A stretch of 64,000 nucleotides of DNA. Source: Litoditis marina. Its lineage: Eukaryota > Nematoda > Chromadorea > Rhabditida > Rhabditidae. The translations under genes and the position numbers were made by a program. The stretch is taken from NCBI GenBank assembly GCA_964036275.1, contig OZ038435.1:32097521-32161520 (forward strand), in the 5' to 3' direction. A model generated the notes under the pieces. It saw only the letters and a list, made by a program, of their open reading frames with translations, was not told the origin of the DNA and did not search any database. This document shows positions 25,217 to 36,700 of this stretch, one piece after another. How positions within the stretch are numbered: position 1 is the stretch's first letter; each line of letters opens with the position of its first letter.

Positions 25217-27581
25217 ACGTTTTCATGCCCAATCTCACAGTCAAAGAAACGCTCATGTTGGCGGTGGGTGAAAACTGCATCTCGAATCACTTTCAGAAAA
25301 TGATGTACTTAGTAAGACTGTGAATGGTGTACCATGAGTATATTGCAAGCTGTTGTGTGGATACGTCTGACACTCATCTACAGCAGCGTCCGTAACCAAA
25401 TATTGGAGCCAACAGCTAGTAGGCAAGCGTGTGTTAGGTCAATTTTGTTGTATGCAAATAGTATATATGTGATTAGTGCAACTATTCGGTAAGAGCGTGG
25501 AAGCACCACGTCAAATTTGTCCGGTCTGGATGCGTACATGGCACTACAGGTACTGTATATATAGCCGAGGGAAAGCGGGAGGGTATTGTATATCTCATTT
25601 TCCGCTGTGTACGCACACATGTCTTTCATTTTGCTTGCTTGCCAGTTATGTGCTCTTATAGCGCAGTGGTTAGCTCTCTGCTTTGAATCTTTTGCTCGCA
25701 GGTTCGATTTCGGCGGGAGACAGAAATTTATAAATTCTCATTTTGCTGTGTTTGTAGTTTGATAAAAATGTGTTTCGCATTACATTGAACCGGCCCGGAG
25801 ATCAAATCTATACTTACACACAACATGATTACCACTTTCTCTGAGTGCATGCATCTGTTGACGTTCGGGAGTAGTGAGCTACAGTAGATGTCACAAGGTT
25901 CTTTCGTTTTCAGAGGAACGTACATTTATGGTTTGCAAGTCATACCGTACACTCTAAATCACAGTGGGTTAACCTTTCGGTTACTTCTGTGTTGCAGGTG
26001 ATGCGTGCTCTGTCTGCTCTCGCCAAAGAAGGAAAGACGATCGTCTGTTCCATTCATCAACCATCCAGTCTGGTCTTTGATCTGGCTGACAGGTAATCGA
26101 TACTTTTATGGAAACGCATTTCGTGTTGGGGTCGACTCAGTATTGGGCCACACTATTTGTGAACAAGTTTCGAGTTGTAGTTCCTGAATTAAAGAAGGAC
26201 GATTATGTGGTCCAATCCCAACGCTTCAGTCCTTTAAACTACAATACATTTTTCAATTGCAGCTTGAAGAGCCGTTGACACGGGATTGGTCAACATAACA
26301 GTCCCGAAGCAACTTTTTGCAGATTGGTGCTGATGGCTGGCGGTCGTGTAGCCTACCAGGGACCGGCCGAGGAGGTTGAGCAGTTCATGAAAAGGTAATA
26401 TCGAAAATACTATTCGCAACGATTTATTCTCAAGATTCAGTCTGAGCGATTGTTAGATAATTGTTGAGCAATGCGGGTCGAGCGGTTTGAGAATATTTCG
26501 ACATTACTTGCGCAGCACGGTCCACACAATAGTACCATCTCACGAAGAGTTCGAAACGTATTTTGGAATGAGACACAAAAGTGTGACAATACAAAAACAA
26601 GTCGTTGTTCATCAAAAACCTCATGAGACACCTCACGAGCATTAATTCACAAACGTCTCATTTTTCAGTTGTGGCCACAAATGTCCTGATTATGTCTCGA
26701 TCCCCGACCATTTCATGTCAGTCATTTCAAAGAAAGAAACGGAAAAGGAACCAGAATACACCTCTAGAATTGATGTATGTTTTCAAGCTCTTTCTGTCAC
26801 TGAACTTATTTTCCAGTGAGCGTATCTGGTAGGATGTTGTAATTGACGTTTCCACGTTCACTGAGCGAGGATATTGAAAAAAATTGAAATGTAGGTCATA
26901 TTTGGATTGTTATTTTTTTGTGGTTGTGTTTCACACTATTTAGAACATCGTTACTGTTTCATTGAATTACCTGTGTCGTTCAGACTTTGCTGGAACAGTT
27001 TGAGCGATCTGGTTACGGCCGGGCTGCTCACGACGACACGCATCTTCACATAACATCCAGTCGCAGACAGATCAAAGAACAGGACGATGAAACAGAGTTC
27101 GTTATAACATCAGATGAGAGTTCAATTGGTCTCCTACACAATAGGTGTTGGAATACCTGAGGTCGTATGCATGAAACATCCCGGGCGGGGTTGGTATGTG
27201 ATCCCGGGCTCGTTTCAGTTCGGGATGGCTATCCCCGCGAGCTAAATCAGTCGTGTTCGGCTGAAGTTATATAGTTCATTTTGTATTTGACTTTTTATCA
27301 CAAAATTATTAATGTCAAAGCTCGTTCAAGAAATAAGACTGGTTTCTGTCATTTAAAGGTTCGTTCCGAACTTCAACAATATTCTTGGCGGTTTGTATTA
27401 TTACAATGAATGACAAGAGTTACTCATATTTAGGTCTAAATGAAATCTAGGTATTCATTGAGAAAGGCGCAACAGTGCATATGCATATTCTGACCTGAAC
27501 ATGTGCTATTCAATGAAATTTAGGTAGGTGGTAGGCTACCACAAACGCTTGTCACCACAGCTTAAGTTTTGTATCAAACAC
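25217..27581 (+). pseudogene. Partial recent copy of gene B (B')
   Basis: Nearly base-for-base copy of gene B, introns included. 25217-25522 matches about 16968-17275 (end of exon 5 and following intron). 25523-27536 matches about 18138-20155 (end of exon 8 through exon 12). 27537-27581 matches about 20390-20440. The two joins delete exons 6-7 plus most of exon 8, and about 235 bp of intron 12. Exons 1-4 and 13-21 are absent. The copies of exons 9-12 (26000-26092, 26325-26395, about 26669-26774, about 26986-27098) are intact. It cannot make a transporter. Near identity in introns implies recent origin, or assembly artefact. Confidence 0.9.
25562..25735 (+). repeat. tRNA-derived SINE carried in the B' copy
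   Basis: Same insertion as 18182-18350, copied with gene B. One visible difference is GGCGGGAGACAG instead of GGCGAGAGACAG after the B box. It is not an independent transposition. Confidence 0.75.
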
Positions 27582-28070
27582 AAGAATTGGATATACCTGT
27601 GTTGGATAAGAGTATTACTTGGTTTCAGTCACTTCTTACTTTTCTCTTTTTCTTTTTGAATTTGTCAATGCTTTTTGGTTTTCCTCTCTCTCTTACTCGC
27701 CGGAAAAAAATTTTCCTTCCCGAAATTCAAAAATGTTCATCAAATTTATTTCTTGGAAATCTCAGGGTTCTGTGTTTACCTGGAACTCTCCTGCAAGTTT
27801 GAGTACATTCCGGGGTAAACAACCTGAATCTGTTTGTGACAGTGTTTCCCTGTAGTATCCAACTTGGAACAAAAACAGCATTTATAGAAAGTACACGTAA
27901 ACAGGCTAAAACAAATGATTTCAGCGTCAACCGCGACTGCATTTTGATCATTTCATCTGGAATCTCCGTCCGCAGTGGTTGTATCTCCAATGCCGTCTTC
28001 AGCCAAGGTACGTTGGCAAATGCCGTATACTCTGTTTCACATATGTATCAACCTTTACAGTACACTACTG
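27581..28070. repeat. Rearranged duplicated segment, copy 2
   Basis: Fused directly to the end of B'. It matches 2772-3051 directly and 2655-2444 inverted (see that entry). Here the two parts are contiguous through GTAGTATCCAACTTGG, so this arrangement may be the older one and copy 1 the inverted one. Confidence 0.75.
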
Positions 28071-28149
28071 CCTGTTCGGATACTATTTCCTAACTGAAGT
28101 TCAATTTAGATATTGATATGAGTAATAACAATACATTCGAGCCTATCAT

Positions 28150-28930
28150 TCAAAGTACTGGAATATTTACAGACAAACAGTGATAGTTCCCCAACCCTTC
28201 ATCTCTAGAAGTGTTTCGTACCACGATCGAGCATCCAAATGAAGATGTAAATAAAAACTCGATAAAATATACTACATCAGTGAATCTATTCATATCAGTA
28301 GCAAGCGTCCAATCATTCACACATTCTAGCATATGTGTTTCAACAAATTTACCTTTTCGGAAATCATGTTGATGCTCAGAAATTATCTTATTTCGATCAA
28401 GATGGCCAGTCATGTTCTTTTTCGGAATCTTCTTGAATAGACGAGCGAAAATAGAAGTAATGCGAATAGGTCTATAATTGTTCGGATCAGTAAATGGTGC
28501 TTTCTTGGGTATAGGGGTAACCAAGGAATGTTTCCAACGTTTTGGTACCTCAGAACGTGTCATACTCAGCGTGAAAATGGAACTCTAATGGTTCACTAAT
28601 CTGACCAACTATTTCTTCGATGAACTTGAACGGAATTTCGTCCGGAGTGACAGAAAAAGATTGAGGCCATGAGTTCAGAGCACTTTCTGTCGAAACTCTG
28701 TCGAAAAGTACAGGAGTATCACAATGAGTTGTTACACAGGTTACCGTTATCTTTGGAATATACCTTGAAAAACACTTTCGCAAGCGAATCGGATTTTTCT
28801 TTATCCGATATACATAGTTATGATCGGAGCTTATCAAACTAGACAAACAACTGGATTTACCCATTGTTTGATCTACCAGTCGACACACAGCATGTTTTCC
28901 AGCACTATTAATAAGTTTGTTCTCCACAGA
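28150..28930 (-). pseudogene. Non-LTR retrotransposon (LINE) reverse-transcriptase fragment
   Basis: Two minus-strand frames (28927-28550 and 28563-28150) overlap with a frameshift. The first holds a VTPDEIPFKFI-like stretch and the second a PKRWKHSLVTPIPKK...NNYRPI stretch, the N-terminal RT motifs of CR1/jockey-type LINEs. The catalytic YXDD region and endonuclease are missing. No target duplication was found. Dead copy. Confidence 0.7.
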
Positions 28931-29492
28931 TCTATTATACTTATTTTATTGTTTGATAGATTTCTTATTGGATTTTGCATATGCGTTGTTTTCTGGTTGC
29001 ATGGAACCCGGTTGCATGTGTATTTGGCCGACGAACCACAAAGTTAGGGAAGAATCGGTGAGGTGATGAATTCATCACTCTTACGCTACTTAGGTTCTTT
29101 GAATCTACAATGAAAACAAAGTAAATCATGAGTCAGATCAGGTCATATGGAATATTATAGCTGTTTTTTTTATAAAATGATGCGACGAAATATCGACAAA
29201 GTTGACCAAAATACGACATCTCTAAGGTTTTTGTCATCAGTGACAAACCCATTTTCGAAGTTGTGCAAAGAAGTTCGCAATGCAGATTTTGGTTAAGGTA
29301 ACGTACGTAGCCTTACCGTTAAAGAGACCATTTCTCTCTAATTTTAAGATTTGTGTTAGCAGTTCTCTCAGTTCGAAAAACTAAATATGAACCTTACATC
29401 ATCCAATATATTATGAAAAACTAAATATTATTAAAGAACATTACGCTTACACTAAAAAGGTATCTGAAACAAAAATCAGCTATACTGTCAGT
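28931..29492. other. Intergenic, nothing assigned
   Basis: AT-rich DNA between the LINE fragment and the hAT-like element. No coding or RNA feature is supported. Confidence 0.45.
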
Positions 29493-29924
29493 TAGGGTTG
29501 TTAAAGCCAAACTCGAATTTCGAAAAAAACTCGAAATAACTCGAAATTTCCAAAACTCGAATAACTCGAAACTCGAAAAACTCCGTTTTTCTCAAAACTC
29601 GAAAAACTCGAAACACGAAAACTCCGTTTTTCTCAAAACTCGAAAAACTCGAAATTTTTGAAATGAAAAGTCAGAAATGTGGGAAGAATGAGCGTTTCAA
29701 AGCACTTTTTCTGCTATTTCAAACATGAAATGCTTCTTTTTTCATCATTCTCGCGTAGTCATGAGAAAAAAATCGGAATTTCTCGAGAATTTCTTATTTT
29801 TTCGTCTCGATAAAATCTTGAAACTTAACGACCAAACTGGAAACTTGAAAATTGAGTTTTTCCTCGGTTTTTTTGAAACGTCAAAAACTCGAACTCGAAA
29901 AACTCGAAATTTTCAACTCGATTA
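29493..29924. mobile_element. hAT-like non-autonomous element with TCGA-rich repeats, copy 1
   Basis: Begins TAGGGTTGTTAA, the same end as the copy at 35019-35341, and is flanked by a perfect 8-bp duplication CTGTCAGT (29485-29492 and 29925-29932). Both arms are arrays of AACTCGAAA. The right end stops at CGATTA and lacks the last ~9 bp (ACAACCCTA) of the inverted repeat, although the duplication is intact. No transposase is encoded. Confidence 0.7.
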
Positions 29925-29932
29925 CTGTCAGT

Positions 29933-30469
29933 TTATTTGCTGCAAGTTCTTTTCCAGTAGAAAACCAAAATATTTTTGACCCATGAAAATTGCGAGATTA
30001 GATTTCTTATTTCCCTCTTGAGTTATTGTCCTTCTTTTCTATATTCCATGCAGTTCAATCTCAAAAGCTAATCGTCTCTTACTTTACATATTTTTTAATA
30101 CAAATTGTCCTCCATTTCTATATTTTCGAAGGAGATAAGGAATTAATAGATAGGAAACAATGAACATCTAATCAGTTATGGCTTTTTGAAGGTTCTTCTA
30201 ACTTAACAATTAATACTAGGTTGATTTGCAGAAGTGTTACAAGTTGGGTTAGTAAGCTTTCTCTCACAAACCATAATCTGCGCACACTCCACACATCCAG
30301 AAGTAATTGTCAAAGCAACTAGGAGCAATGTTTCCAGGGCCATAAAATGGCTCATTGTTCACCGATTGGTCCAAGATTTCAGATTTACACATAACTCTGC
30401 TGTTTCTAACTATGTTCCACTAGTCGCACATCAAATATCGATTAGCTCAATGATAGAATCTTTCCTCCT
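29933..30469. other. Intergenic, nothing assigned
   Basis: AT-rich DNA upstream of gene C. No gene, RNA or named repeat was recognised. Confidence 0.45.
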
Positions 30470-30761
30470 CTACTCCTCTATCTCTCTCTATCAAAATCTC
30501 AAAAATCCGTTCAGGTGTTTTTGAGAAAATGGCATAAAACCACTTTTGAACGTCCGCAATGTTGTGATCAAGAAATAATCTGCGCAGCGCTGCGCGCGAT
30601 TGCTATTGTGCAAGAATCTCGCAGCAAAACTTTGTGACGTCATCATCCTGTTAGACACGGAAACAAACGCGTGAAGAAACGTGACTATGTCTACGGATGA
30701 CTTTCATCATTCTCATTTCACTTCGCGCTAGGATAGTCTGCGGTTTGGTTGCTGGATCGTC
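30470..30761 (+). promoter_or_regulatory. Conserved upstream block of gene C
   Basis: Aligns with 14590-14866 upstream of gene B. It contains TGACGTCATC, a CRE/ATF-like palindrome, at about 30637-30646 (gene B has CACGTCCTCATC here), then the shared TCATCATTCTCATTTCAC and TAGTCTGCGGTTTGG just before the ATG. Confidence 0.5.
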
Positions 30762-33700
30762 ATGTTCAATGAGCATTCCAGTAGCTCGCGTAAGTTTATT
30801 TCTCATATTTCTCATTTGTTTTTATTAGTTTTGTTCGTAATCATCGAAAGGGAAACTCGTTCGTCACCCAAAAAATGAGACAATGAGGTGAAAATGGTGT
30901 TTTTCTGTTTATTGAAAAGCTAAGTAGCTTCGAGTTACTTCAGAAATCTTCACTACTTTTCATTATTTTTTAAAAACAAAATAGTAGAGGTTATGTTATT
31001 GGGGTCTCAAATAGAGCTATACAGTCATTTTCTGAAACCTCAATACATCCAACTCTGAACTTTTCACATGTTGACTGTGAACTCGAACCAGTTACCACAG
31101 TTTTCGGTTTTTTTTTCAACACTTTTGAGCAGTTCCTTCAACGTTCTCATTGTTGACTTCGATCTGATATCTGTCATCCTTGAAACCACTGGCCACTTTT
31201 CTTCCATATCTTCTGCAACAAGGTAGGAATTGCTATTCATTGGTCCAATCACATTGACAGTAACCTTCCGCCACACACTTTTCGATTTCGTCAAATCATC
31301 ACTTATGTGTCTCTCTCTCCTAGGACCTGACAACTCCTTGACTGACTGGCATACCCACTTTGGTGCTGACGTACAGTATCCTTCCGTTTTCGCTGACCAT
31401 GCTGTGTTTACGCCGGAAACTTTCTGCTGTGAAATCACCGGATTTATGGAACTTCCTCGAGCCTTATTCTCTACAGAAAACTCTTCTCTTCGGAACGTCT
31501 CCATAATACCATTTCCTCCATTGATGGTCTGTCCGCTATCCTTCGTTGGTGATTCCAAACTTTCTGCTGTGCCGAGATCTTCCATCTCGCCCATGTCCGC
31601 CATCTTACTTAAATGATGCGACATTTTCTCGTCTTCTGCTATCCATTCCAAGCCACACAGACTTTCAGCCTTCGACACATATGTATATCCTGTTCCACTT
31701 GTCGATTTGATCTCGTAGTGACATTTGAGTCTGCCCAACACGACCATACTGTCTCCCTTGGCATCTACGACTCTCACTTTTGATCTTTCCAAATCTGGAC
31801 TTCCCATACGTTTCCAATCAATCACACTGATCATAGTGATGTCAGAACCCGTATCCAACTGCATTTCCAACTTGTATCCGTTGACATGAACAGGAAGGTA
31901 ACGTCGAACCACGTTAACCAGTTTTCTTGGACTATGAGACTCAACTACCACCGAGTTATTCATACGAGTTCTCACATCCCTTATCCCAGTTCTGAACTTC
32001 TTCGAACGTTCACAGAACTCCGGTTTGTGTCCTGAGCCTTTGCACTTGCCACAGTTCCACTTCTTGGATTGACACTTGCGCGAGATATGACCACCCTTTC
32101 CGCAGTTCCAACATAACAGTTCGGGGAACATTGACTTTTTACCCCCCAACTTTTTGAATTTGTATTGCGTTTGGGGAATGGTAGTTTGACCCCCCCCCCC
32201 ACCGGGGGTGATAATTCAATTTATCACTTGCAATACAAACGTTTGACGGTGGGGGGTAAAAAGTAAACATTTCCGGTATTGAAGTTCAGCCCCCCACTCG
32301 TTGAAGTTTGACCCCCCACCATTGAAGTTCTACCCCCCGCGGACCCAGGTGGGGGGTAAATAGTAAATGTCGAAGTTGATTTTTGACCCCCCCCCCCCCT
32401 CTCCTAGATTTTCAGGTTTTAGCTTGGGTGGGGGGTCGAAGTGCTACGGGGGGGGGGACCCAACTAAAGTGGGGGGCGATACTTCAATTTTCCCCCAGTT
32501 CGGAATGTCTCGTTGAGTCATTGCTATCTCCGCTGTCGTTCCTTGTTCTGACCATTCTCACCTCTTGCGCTCCTGTTTCAACCATCTTTGCCTCCCGTTT
32601 GATGTTGAGCCACAAGTCACACTCTTTGTACGAATCATATAAAGTGAAAGTCTTCTTGTCAGAGTGTTTCTGGTCCAGAAACATGAGAATTCGTTGTCTG
32701 AGTTCCGCATCTTTGTTAGCTTTTAATCCATATATCCATAACAGTGCCTTCAGACCATCTTTGTCCAATTCCTGGAGCTTCGCCTTCTCACACTGCTCAT
32801 TCACGCGGCCAGTGTACTCCATGTAGTCCTTCGTGTCCTTCTTCTCAATTTTGAGACAGTGATATCGTGTCGAAAACACCGAGGTTTTCACATCGAACAT
32901 CTCCTTCAAAATCTTGATGCTTTCATCGAAGGTTACATCTGCGGTCGATCTTGGGCTGCTTTGTATAGCGATCAAACACATCATTCAAAAGTTTTCCGAC
33001 CAATAGTGTCACTTTAGACTTGTCATCCAACCTTTCTCCATCCACAGTTAACACTTCTCCATAACGCGCGTACCATCTTGAGAAAGTTTGATCACACTCC
33101 GGAAAAAAAATTCAAAATTGAAGACTGCTAATCTTCCACTAAGATCAGCCATCAACCTAGTTGTTCCTGACACAACTGGTAATGAAGATCAATTGCCTGG
33201 TTCTGCTCTCCTCTCCAGCAGTATGTTCTCCAACATCTGCATTCGTTTCTCCTGTTGCCTGAACTGCTCCTCCTGCCGTTCCTCTTGACGCTTGAGCTGT
33301 TCTTGTTGCCCTTGCAACAACTTCAACAACAGATCCTGCATATTGTTCTCGTCCTTGTCGTCTTCCTTTGTCTTTGGCATAGTGCTGTTGAAGTGATCCT
33401 ATTCGATCCAATCAACATGGTACACTATCCACAACAACTCTGCTTGCGGCCAACAAATCAAAATTTGGGCAGCGCTTCGCCTCACCTCGCAAAAGTAACA
33501 ATCAATTGAAAATTTGGGCAGCACTTCCCCTGAGGAAAAGGCTTTACCAGCAATTCAACTGGGTGCTCACTTCGCAAGGGGGTCGGTAACAGCACTTACA
33601 GTCTCGTACAGACCTAGTACTCCACAACAAACAGTATACTGATTCCCGTTCTCTTCACAGGTCACAGTGTTACTACGTCTCGCTTCACAAGACGCAGCCA

Positions 33701-36700
33701 AAGGGGTGTTGATCTCTTCGTACAAGAGACTTCGTAGACGACAATGAACAATATCCGAATCCAACGATCGCAACCGATATCCTCCAATGATCGATCGTGT
33801 CAGGGAATCCGAACTTACCAGTAAATGCAACGAAAGTTTTGCTTATCCTGATCGCCAATTATGTTGTAACCCTCGTACTCACGAAGTCACAACGATTAGG
33901 TATTTCAGGCGATACGTTAGCCTTTTGAATATAACACAACAAAACACTAACTATACTAGGTTTATAATGAATATATAAAAGACAGTACAATAAAGCCTTG
34001 ATACCTGACTGGGAGAGAGAGAATAGAATACTAGCCTAGTAGCCAGACTGCTTACTAGCTAGGTAGAGCTTACAATACTCACAATGCTCGCTGCTTTGTA
34101 CACGTAAGCAGACGAGGAAACGTAACACGTTAACAGGGTAGCAAACTTATGCTAATGAGCGTAAACAAGTAATGCCATGAGATGATACGTGATAATGGTT
34201 CACATATCCAACACATAGTATAAAATATATATCACTAGGGTCCCAACACCTCCCCCCTAAGATGGACGCCGGGTGGCGTACGTCTTAGAGTGCGGATCGA
34301 GGACAAGCTGCTTCGGTCTTTGGGACGTCCGGCGAGTGCGGCGAAGTGGGGCAGCAGGAGCGGAAACGGCGGGTATTTGAGCGTTTCCTTGAGTGTCCGG
34401 GGGTCCTTGATTTCGATCTGCTTCAGGTTGAGTGTCGGTGGGCTTCTTCAGAACAGGTAGAAGCGGTAGCTCGAACATGGTGTGTAGTTGGTCGGCAGCG
34501 GCTGGGCGTTGCCGAGGGCGCAATTGGTTGATGTGTCGTCTCCAAGTTTGGCCATCAAGGAGAACTTCGTAGATGGCGTGTCCGATACGTAGTTGTACGC
34601 GAGCTGGAGACCATCTTGGGTAACCACGACGGTAGTCACGAGCGTAGAAGAGATCGTCGGCTTTGAAGTTCCTTGATTTTGCACCATGTTGATGATTGAA
34701 TTGTTGTTCCATCGTCTGGTTCCGATGGATCGGCTGCGTTTCGGTCTGCTTCAACAAGGAGAGTGTCGTGCGCAGTTTACGTCCAAGGAAGTTTTCTGCT
34801 GAAGAACGTCCGAGGAAGTTTTCTGCAGTGAACTGAGTGCCGTTGTTCGAAACGAGGGTCTGAGGGAAGCCAAATTGAGCGAAGAGGCGTCGTAGTTGAG
34901 CGAGACTGGCAGTTGTCGTAGAGAATGACATCTCGATGACTTCTGGCCACTTGGAGTAGGGCTCGACCACAACCAGGTCCATACGACCGTCTAGGGGTCC
35001 GGCGTAGTCGATGTGAACTAGGGTTGTTAATCGAGTTCAAAATTTCGAGTTTTCGAGTTTTCGAGTTTTCGAGTTTTGGGAAATTTCGAGTTTTCGAGTT
35101 TTCGAGTTTTCGAGTTTTGGGAAATTTCGAGTTTTCGAGTTATCGAGTTTTCGAGTTTTGGGAAATTTCGAGTTTTCGAGTTTTCGAGTTTTTGAGTTTT
35201 GGGAAATTTCGAGTTTTCGAGTTTTCGAGTTTTTGAGTTTTGGGAAATTTCGAGTTTTCGAGTTTCGAGTTCGACTCAACTCGAAAATTTTCGAGTTTTT
35301 TCGAGTCGAGTCGAGTTTCGAGTTCGAGTTTAACAACCCTAATGTGAACGCAACTCCATGGTTTGTCCGCGGTTGGCCACGAGCAGAGCGTGTGTTTGAC
35401 AGGATTCTTGGCAGCTTCTTGACATGATGAGCATTGGCGTACCAAGTCCTCAATGTCGGCGTCGATGTTTGTCCAGTAGACGTGGTTTCGAGCGAGCATC
35501 TTCATTTGGTTCATCCCGGGATGTCCTTCGTGTAGCGACTTCAGGACGCGTTGTTGTATAGTGAACGGGATGAAGACTCTGGATCCGAAGAATACGCAGC
35601 CATTTTGCACCGATAGTGACTGACGGAGGCAAGCGTAACGAGCGATACGTTGTTCCAGTTTTTTGGGCCATTGTCCAGATTGTACCAGCGTGAAGAAAGC
35701 GTGTAATGTCTGATCGTTCAGCGTGGCTTTGGCGATGTCGTTGAGTTGTAGAGATAACAGCGGCGACGTCTTCTTCGATCTTGGCGATGACGATCTCCTC
35801 TTCTCGAGCCGTTTGTGAGGCGATAAGGCGAGAGAGAGCGTCAGCTTGTCCAAAACTGGTTGTCTTCCTGTACTCGATCGTGAAGTTGTATCCGAGGAGC
35901 GTGAGACACCAGCGTTGTAGACGGTTCGCTGTGTAGACGGGCACTCCTTTCTTGCTTCCGAAGATTGCGAGGAGCGGCTTGTGGTCCGTGAGAAGTGTGA
36001 AGCGTCGGCCGTGGATGTAGCAATGGAACTACCGAACGGCGAAGATTAGAGCGAACCCTTTTTTCTCGATTTGACCGTAGTTAATCTCGGCATCTGTGAG
36101 AGAGCGGCTCACGTGGAAAATAGCCTTTTCTGATCCATCCTTGAAGCGATGCGAGATGACGGCACCAATCCCGTAATCAGAAGCATCAGCCGCGACTATG
36201 ATTTATTGATTAGGGTCGTAGTGTGTGAGGAGTAGATCCGAGGCAAGTACTTCTTTGGCGCGGTCGAAGGCAGCTTGGCACTCGGTTGACCAGTGGATCG
36301 GCGTGTCTTTCTTGAGTAGAGCGTCCAGTGGTGCACGGAACTGGCGCATTTCAGACACGAATGATCCGTAGTAGTTGATGAGTCCTAGGAACGATCGAAC
36401 CTGGGCGATGTTCGTAGGGTGTGACATCTGTTGAATGGCCTTGATCTTCTTGGGATCAGGGTGGCGTCCATGAGAGTCGATGTTGCCGAGGTAGGTGATC
36501 TGCGGCATGACGAAGTTGCACTTGTTGAGACGGACGCGAAAGCCGAAGTTGAGGATCCTCTTGAATAGTGCTTCCAGATGGGAGTTGTGTTCCTTGACGG
36601 TGCGGCCAGTGATGATGACGTCATCGAGGTAAACGGCTACGCCGGAGAGTCCAGAAATCATAGAGTTGATGATTTGCTGGAAGATGCCAGGGGCAGACTT

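Noticed and set aside
31230..31616. 128-residue plus-strand ORF
   Set aside because: Antisense of the L1 zinc-knuckle/protease frame, which has clear motifs on the minus strand.
29493..35341. CRISPR-like array of regular repeats
   Set aside because: Eukaryotic context; units are contiguous without unique spacers and bounded by transposon ends.
34257..35853. Lys/Thr/Asn-repeat ORFs across 35037-35453 on both strands
   Set aside because: They are translations of the CGAGTTTT tandem repeat in the hAT-like element, not a protein gene.
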